Assembly (NCBI RefSeq): GCF_003332275.1
Contig: NZ_QOVA01000005.1
Span: forward strand, 1-64,000
Direction of reading: 5' to 3'
Length of the DNA: 64,000 bases
From: Edaphovirga cremea
GTDB taxonomy: Bacteria > Pseudomonadota > Gammaproteobacteria > Enterobacterales > Enterobacteriaceae
Positions 60,427-64,000 of the stretch are shown here, piece after piece; within the stretch, counting starts at the first letter, position 1; each line of letters opens with the position of its first letter. The notes beneath the pieces were generated by a model. It did no database searches. It saw only the letters and a program-made list of their open reading frames with translations, and was not told the DNA's origin. A program made the translations under genes and the position numbers.

Positions 60427-60708
60427 TCAGAATTTGTTCTGGGCAGTCTGGTAGAGGTTTTCCCACATATCCCTCACCAACGCCTGATCGCGTGGGGACA
60501 GTTCGCCCGCATTAATCGCTTTATCCAGACTGATTTCAGCCCGACGTTTCAGTGCTTCTGTCGTGTGCTCGCCATTTTCTTCAGCCTCGGCCACCGCCAA
60601 GGTCAGATGACCACGCAGATAGCCGCCCGCAAACAGTTCGTCATCACTGGCGCTCTCCACCATGTCATCTATCAGCGCTAAAATACGCGCCTCGAATTCA
60701 GCGATCAT
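60427..60708 (-). CDS. yfcL: YfcL family protein
   Basis: Conserved 93-residue soluble protein of unknown function. It is highly acidic and helical ([18 protein letters not shown] near residue 21; L-S-P-R-D-Q-A-L-V near residue 70). I chose ATG 60708, with GAGGAA 6 bases upstream, as in E. coli; a TTG one codon earlier is less likely. It follows epmC by 32 bases, in the same order as in E. coli. Confidence 0.92.
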   Translation of the reverse strand: MIAEFEARILALIDDMVESASDDELFAGGYLRGHLTLAVAEAEENGEHTTEALKRRAEISLDKAINAGELSPRDQALVRDMWENLYQTAQNKF

Positions 60709-60740
60709 CAATCTTCCTCTACAAATAGGGTCTTCTGGCG

Positions 60741-61301
60741 CTACTGGAAATCTTCGGGATAGGGGAAGTTCTCAGCCGCCAACGGTGGCGTATTGTAAAA
60801 CAATTGTAACGCATTAATAAAGCGCGCTGGTCGTTCAGGAACACCTTGTGCAAGATGACGAAGCACCTGCTCACGGACCTTGCGCTGAAACGTGATGCGA
60901 TCGGGTTCACAATCACCACTGAGATTGTCACAGCTGACGTTAAACGTGAAACCCGCAGCGGCGCAGAACATCCATTCAAGCGCCTGGGGTTTGATTTCGA
61001 CGATTTCGAACTGGCTTTGCGTCGCCGCATCCCGTCCATCCGGGCAGTACCAGTAACCGAAATCGACTAACTGACGGCGCGCTTCACCCGCAATACACCA
61101 ATGGGAGATTTCATGCATCGCGCTGGCATAATAGCCATGGGCAAAAACGATGCGATGAAAAGGCAGTTCGTCATCGGCGGGCAGATAGATCGGCTCATCG
61201 TCACCTTTGATCAGGCGGGTATTGAAATCCTGGCTGAAACAACCGTCAAAAATATCGATCAGTTGCTGATAATGATGTGTTTCTTGTTGAGTTGTTTGCA
61301 T
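60741..61301 (-). CDS. epmC: elongation factor P hydroxylase EpmC
   Basis: Iron-dependent hydroxylase that modifies the beta-lysylated lysine of elongation factor P. It has 186 residues from ATG 61301 (E. coli 182); the upstream extension to 61376 is unconserved. The conserved core [17 protein letters not shown], the H-E-I-S-H-W-C motif near residue 64 with metal-binding histidines, and [11 protein letters not shown] are present. Also named YfcM. It is followed by yfcL. Confidence 0.94.
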   Translation of the reverse strand: MQTTQQETHHYQQLIDIFDGCFSQDFNTRLIKGDDEPIYLPADDELPFHRIVFAHGYYASAMHEISHWCIAGEARRQLVDFGYWYCPDGRDAATQSQFEIVEIKPQALEWMFCAAAGFTFNVSCDNLSGDCEPDRITFQRKVREQVLRHLAQGVPERPARFINALQLFYNTPPLAAENFPYPEDFQ

Positions 61302-61435
61302 GATTCGCTGCGTCTTAAATAGCTGAGTCTGTTGCTGGGAAATAACCCTGCAAATGTAGTGGTTAAACAATATCATACTGCATTAGCCACCCCACTTGCG
61401 AGGGGTGTTCAGCACGTCAGCGGTTCTGATAGTCG

Positions 61436-62242
61436 TTAGATATGCATGTTAATCCACTGATAAATCTCTGTTCCGTGATTGTCATAAAGCAGCTTGCAGC
61501 TCATCACAAAAGAGACCATCACGATCATCGGCCGGATCATTCGCTGACCTTTGGTCAGTACCATCTGCGCACCCAGACGGGCACCCAGGACCTGCCCAAC
61601 CAGCATCACTAACCCAATCCCCCACAACACTTTGCCGCCAAGAATAAAAAACAACAGACTGCCCAGATTGGAGGTAAAGTTCAGCACTTTGGCATGCGCG
61701 GTAGATTTTGCCAGATTGAAGCCACAGAGGGTGACAAAGGCAAGCGCATAAAACGATCCGGCACCGGGGCCGAAAAATCCGTCATAAAATCCTATGCAGC
61801 CACCGCCAATAAACGCAAACGGCACGGCTGCGAGACGGCGCTGGCGATCGTTTTCCCCCAGACGAGGCGTGAACAGGAAATAGAGACCGATGCCAATCAC
61901 CAGAATCGGCAGGACCTGCCTCAGCACATCGGCCCGGATATGCTGAACCAGAATGGCACCTGCCACCCCCCCCACAAAAGTGAGCGCGATCGTGAGTTTC
62001 TGCTCGCTGAGATTGACGGCACCACGGCGGATAAAATAGAGGCTGGCTGAAAATGAGCCACCAACCGACTGGAGTTTATTGGTCGCCAACGCCTGGGCGG
62101 GCGGGATCCCCACAGCAAGAAGAGCAGGCACTGCCAGCAATCCACCACCACCCGCAATTGAATCAATAAAACCCGCCAACAAACTCACAACAAACAAGAT
62201 CCCGAGTATCTCGGGACCTACGGTAAACCATTCCATGTTCAT
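61436..62242 (-). CDS. yfcA: TSUP-family membrane protein YfcA
   Basis: Inner-membrane permease of the TSUP (sulfite/taurine-type exporter) family, 268 residues (E. coli 269), with eight predicted helices in two repeats. The repeat motif A-G-F-I-D-S-I-A-G-G-G-G is near residue 24, and its second copy G-F-Y-D-G-F-F-G-P-G-A-G-S-F near residue 150. The substrate is unproven. The ATG lies directly after the mepA stop with GGAG upstream, so mepA and yfcA are probably co-transcribed. Confidence 0.94.
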   Translation of the reverse strand: MNMEWFTVGPEILGILFVVSLLAGFIDSIAGGGGLLAVPALLAVGIPPAQALATNKLQSVGGSFSASLYFIRRGAVNLSEQKLTIALTFVGGVAGAILVQHIRADVLRQVLPILVIGIGLYFLFTPRLGENDRQRRLAAVPFAFIGGGCIGFYDGFFGPGAGSFYALAFVTLCGFNLAKSTAHAKVLNFTSNLGSLLFFILGGKVLWGIGLVMLVGQVLGARLGAQMVLTKGQRMIRPMIVMVSFVMSCKLLYDNHGTEIYQWINMHI

Positions 62243-63067
62243 TTATTCTCCGAAATGATTATCCAGCAGCGCCTGACACGATGGATGCAGAGGTGGCGGC
62301 ACGGATTTACCCGGCTTGGCACTCGGTTGATGCGGCTGGAACCAACTGGTCAGCTCAGCCCCACAGCCATCGCCTGGCGGTGGGGGGGCCTGATCTTCAC
62401 ATTCAAGGCTACCCGGCGGGCAACGCAAACGTACATGCATATGCGCACGATGACCAAACCAGGGGCGAACCTTGTGTAACCAGCCACGATCGACACCGGC
62501 GGTGACACACAACTGCTGTTTAATCGCCGGATTAACAAAAATACGCGTCACCTGACTGTCTTCTGCCGCTATCTTAATCAGTTGACCCACCTGCGGCTGC
62601 CACAGTCGCGTCACGACCTGCTTGCCGTCGGCGTTAACCAGATCGATAGGTTGCGGTTTGAGCAGTTGTTGCTGGCTCCAGCGTTGCGTAGGAAGTTGCA
62701 ACCAGATATCGACATCCAGACCTGACTGATGGCTGGCGTGACCGCTGCTGAAACGACCGCCTGCGGCCATGCCCATGTCACCAATCAGCACGTTGCCCAG
62801 ATTCTGCTGATTCGCCTGGCTACTCAGGCGCTTGATGAACGCCAGCAAATCAGGGTGACCAAAATAGCGGCGCTGATCGGTTCGCATTATCTGATAATCT
62901 GGCGATTGCAGAGGCAATGGCTGCGCCCCCACGATACATCCATTGGCAAAACCGCCGATGGCCTGCGGTGACCCCGCGACCGGATGGTTAATTTTCTGCC
63001 ATGGCGTCAATGCTGAGGCAGAGAATGAAACAATCAGGGCCAACAGGCCCGTAATGACTTTCTTCAT
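62243..63067 (-). CDS. mepA: penicillin-insensitive murein endopeptidase MepA
   Basis: Periplasmic LAS-family zinc metallopeptidase that cleaves D-alanyl-meso-diaminopimelyl crosslinks in peptidoglycan. It has 274 residues, as in E. coli. A signal peptide (about residues 1-19, ending A-S-A) precedes the mature part. Zinc ligands are in [12 protein letters not shown] (H110, H113, D118, D120) and in G-H-R-A-H-M-H-V-R near residue 211. Six cysteines could form disulfides. It lies 102 bases after aroC and next to yfcA. Confidence 0.96.
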   Translation of the reverse strand: MKKVITGLLALIVSFSASALTPWQKINHPVAGSPQAIGGFANGCIVGAQPLPLQSPDYQIMRTDQRRYFGHPDLLAFIKRLSSQANQQNLGNVLIGDMGMAAGGRFSSGHASHQSGLDVDIWLQLPTQRWSQQQLLKPQPIDLVNADGKQVVTRLWQPQVGQLIKIAAEDSQVTRIFVNPAIKQQLCVTAGVDRGWLHKVRPWFGHRAHMHVRLRCPPGSLECEDQAPPPPGDGCGAELTSWFQPHQPSAKPGKSVPPPLHPSCQALLDNHFGE

Positions 63068-63077
63068 TAAACTTATT

Positions 63078-63140
63078 TACCAACGATTTGTTTGCCAGAG
63101 ACTGGTTTTGCCAACGACTCTCTTTGTTGGCGACTGGTTT
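63078..63140. repeat. imperfect 16-bp tandem repeats between aroC and mepA
   Basis: Three consecutive 16-base units (63093-63108, 63109-63124, 63125-63140; TG-C-A-GACT-GTTT pattern) are preceded by a 15-base diverged unit (63078-63092). It lies in the mepA leader. Confidence 0.55.
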
Positions 63141-63153
63141 TTTCAACAACGGA

Positions 63154-63172
63154 TAAGCCCACGCAGGGCTTA
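63154..63172 (-). terminator. hairpin at the aroC stop codon
   Basis: Perfect 7-bp stem TAAGCCC/GGGCTTA with a 5-base loop, overlapping the aroC stop codon. There is no T run; it is an attenuator or mRNA-end structure at most. Confidence 0.4.
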
Positions 63173-64000
63173 CCAGCGCGGAACCTCTGAAACGACATCG
63201 CCACACTGCGCACGCTGGCGCAGCAGATGATCCATCAAGACTATGGCCATCATGGCTTCCGCAATCGGTACCGCCCGGATACCCACGCAAGGATCGTGGC
63301 GGCCACGGGTCACCATCTCAACCTGCTCACCTTCACGATTAATCGTGCGGCCTGGAACCATAATGCTGGAAGTCGGTTTCATTGCCACATGCGCGATCAC
63401 CGGCTGACCACTGCTGATCCCGCCGAGAATGCCACCGGCATGATTGCTCTGGAAACCTTGCGGGGTAATTTCGTCACGATTTTCGCTGCCACGCAACGTC
63501 ACAACGCCAAAACCGTCACCGATCTCGACGCCTTTGACCGCATTGATGCTCATCAGCGCATGTGCCAGATCGGCATCGAGACGATCGAAGACCGGTTCAC
63601 CCAATCCCGCCGGGACGTTATCGGCAATGACCGTCACTTTCGCGCCAATGGAATCCCCGGCTTTTTTCAGTTCGCGCATCAGCGCATCCAGTTCCTCCAG
63701 TTTATCGGGGTCTGGACAGAAAAACGGGTTCTGCTCGACGTGATCCCAATCCTTCAGTTCGCAACTGATGTCACCCATCTGCGCCAGATAACCGCGCACT
63801 TTTACACCGAATTTGAGTTGCAGGTATTTCTTGGCAATCGCACCCGCGGCAACGCGCATGGCAGTTTCACGCGCCGAAGAACGGCCTCCACCACGATAAT
63901 CACGCACACCGAATTTCTGCTCGTAGGTGTAATCGGCATGACCGGGACGGAAGACATCTTTAATCGCGCTGTAGTCCTGCGAACGCTGATCGGTATTTTC
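63170..64000 (-). CDS. aroC: chorismate synthase (5' end beyond the window)
   Basis: Last enzyme of the shikimate pathway, converting EPSP to chorismate with reduced FMN. The 276 residues present are the C-terminal part of a protein usually of about 361 residues; the N-terminus lies beyond position 64000. Visible segments are [10 protein letters not shown] near the edge, [15 protein letters not shown], and [18 protein letters not shown] late in-frame ATG-like codon at 63907 would give a shortened product and is not the true start. The order mepA-aroC is as in E. coli. Confidence 0.95.
   Translation of the reverse strand, partial: ENTDQRSQDYSAIKDVFRPGHADYTYEQKFGVRDYRGGGRSSARETAMRVAAGAIAKKYLQLKFGVKVRGYLAQMGDISCELKDWDHVEQNPFFCPDPDKLEELDALMRELKKAGDSIGAKVTVIADNVPAGLGEPVFDRLDADLAHALMSINAVKGVEIGDGFGVVTLRGSENRDEITPQGFQSNHAGGILGGISSGQPVIAHVAMKPTSSIMVPGRTINREGEQVEMVTRGRHDPCVGIRAVPIAEAMMAIVLMDHLLRQRAQCGDVVSEVPRW

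Noticed and set aside
62988..63290. 100-residue minus-strand frame over the aroC-mepA gap
   Set aside because: It reads out of frame through the end of aroC and the tandem repeats into mepA; the repeated residues come from the DNA repeats.

Overview
The window is a chromosomal segment of a gammaproteobacterium of the order Enterobacterales. The evidence is the E. coli-type gene order (nuoN to nuoA, lrhA, alaA, yfbR-yfbS-yfbT-yfbU-yfbV, ackA-pta, yfcD, yfcE, yfcG, folX, yfcH, hisPMQJ, ubiX, purF-cvpA-dedD-folC-accD-dedA-truA-usg-pdxB, flk, fabB, mnmC, yfcL, epmC, yfcA, mepA, aroC) and near-identical family motifs. An LrhA/HexA/PecT-type LysR regulator beside a sugar symporter of the oligogalacturonide-transporter kind suggests a Pectobacterium/Brenneria/Dickeya-like plant-associated genus. 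That genus call is inference only.

Layout. 185-15338 (minus strand): the complete 13-gene nuo operon for respiratory complex I, with nuoC and nuoD fused. 15339-19352: a long nuo leader, the LysR regulator, an AT-rich regulatory region and a GPH-family symporter. 19604-25315: alaA, yfbR, then yfbS, yfbT, yfbU and yfbV on the minus strand. 25710-29135: ackA-pta for acetate and acetyl-phosphate metabolism. 29241-34261: small housekeeping enzymes (Nudix hydrolase, phosphodiesterase, GST-like protein, FolX, YfcH) and pepT. 34302-37412: the histidine/basic amino acid ABC transporter hisJQMP. 37707-47958: ubiX and the purF-to-pdxB block, all on the minus strand. 48036-54291: an accessory segment where E. 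coli has pdxB directly followed by flk. 54501-64000: flk, a ybiR-type permease, fabB, mnmC, yfcL, epmC, yfcA, mepA and an aroC gene cut by the window edge.

How the genes work together. The nuo genes build the proton-pumping NADH dehydrogenase. ackA and pta run overflow metabolism and set acetyl-phosphate levels. cvpA-purF starts purine synthesis behind a clear PurR box. folC and folX handle folate/pterin chemistry. accD and fabB belong to fatty acid synthesis, and fabB has a FabR-type operator placed exactly in its promoter spacer. pdxB makes a PLP precursor, and the PLP-dependent AlaA and MocR-type regulator are also present.

The most unusual part is the pdxB-flk accessory segment. It holds two divergent regulator/EamA-exporter pairs (AraC type and MocR type) around two toxin-antitoxin modules (HicAB, and a RelE-like toxin with an HTH antitoxin). 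Each module has a readable promoter overlapped or flanked by inverted repeats. A short array of 22-bp tandem repeats overlaps the end of one exporter gene. No rRNA, tRNA, CRISPR array, insertion sequence or prophage was recognised. No clearly new multi-gene system was found; the best leads are regulatory elements and repeats.
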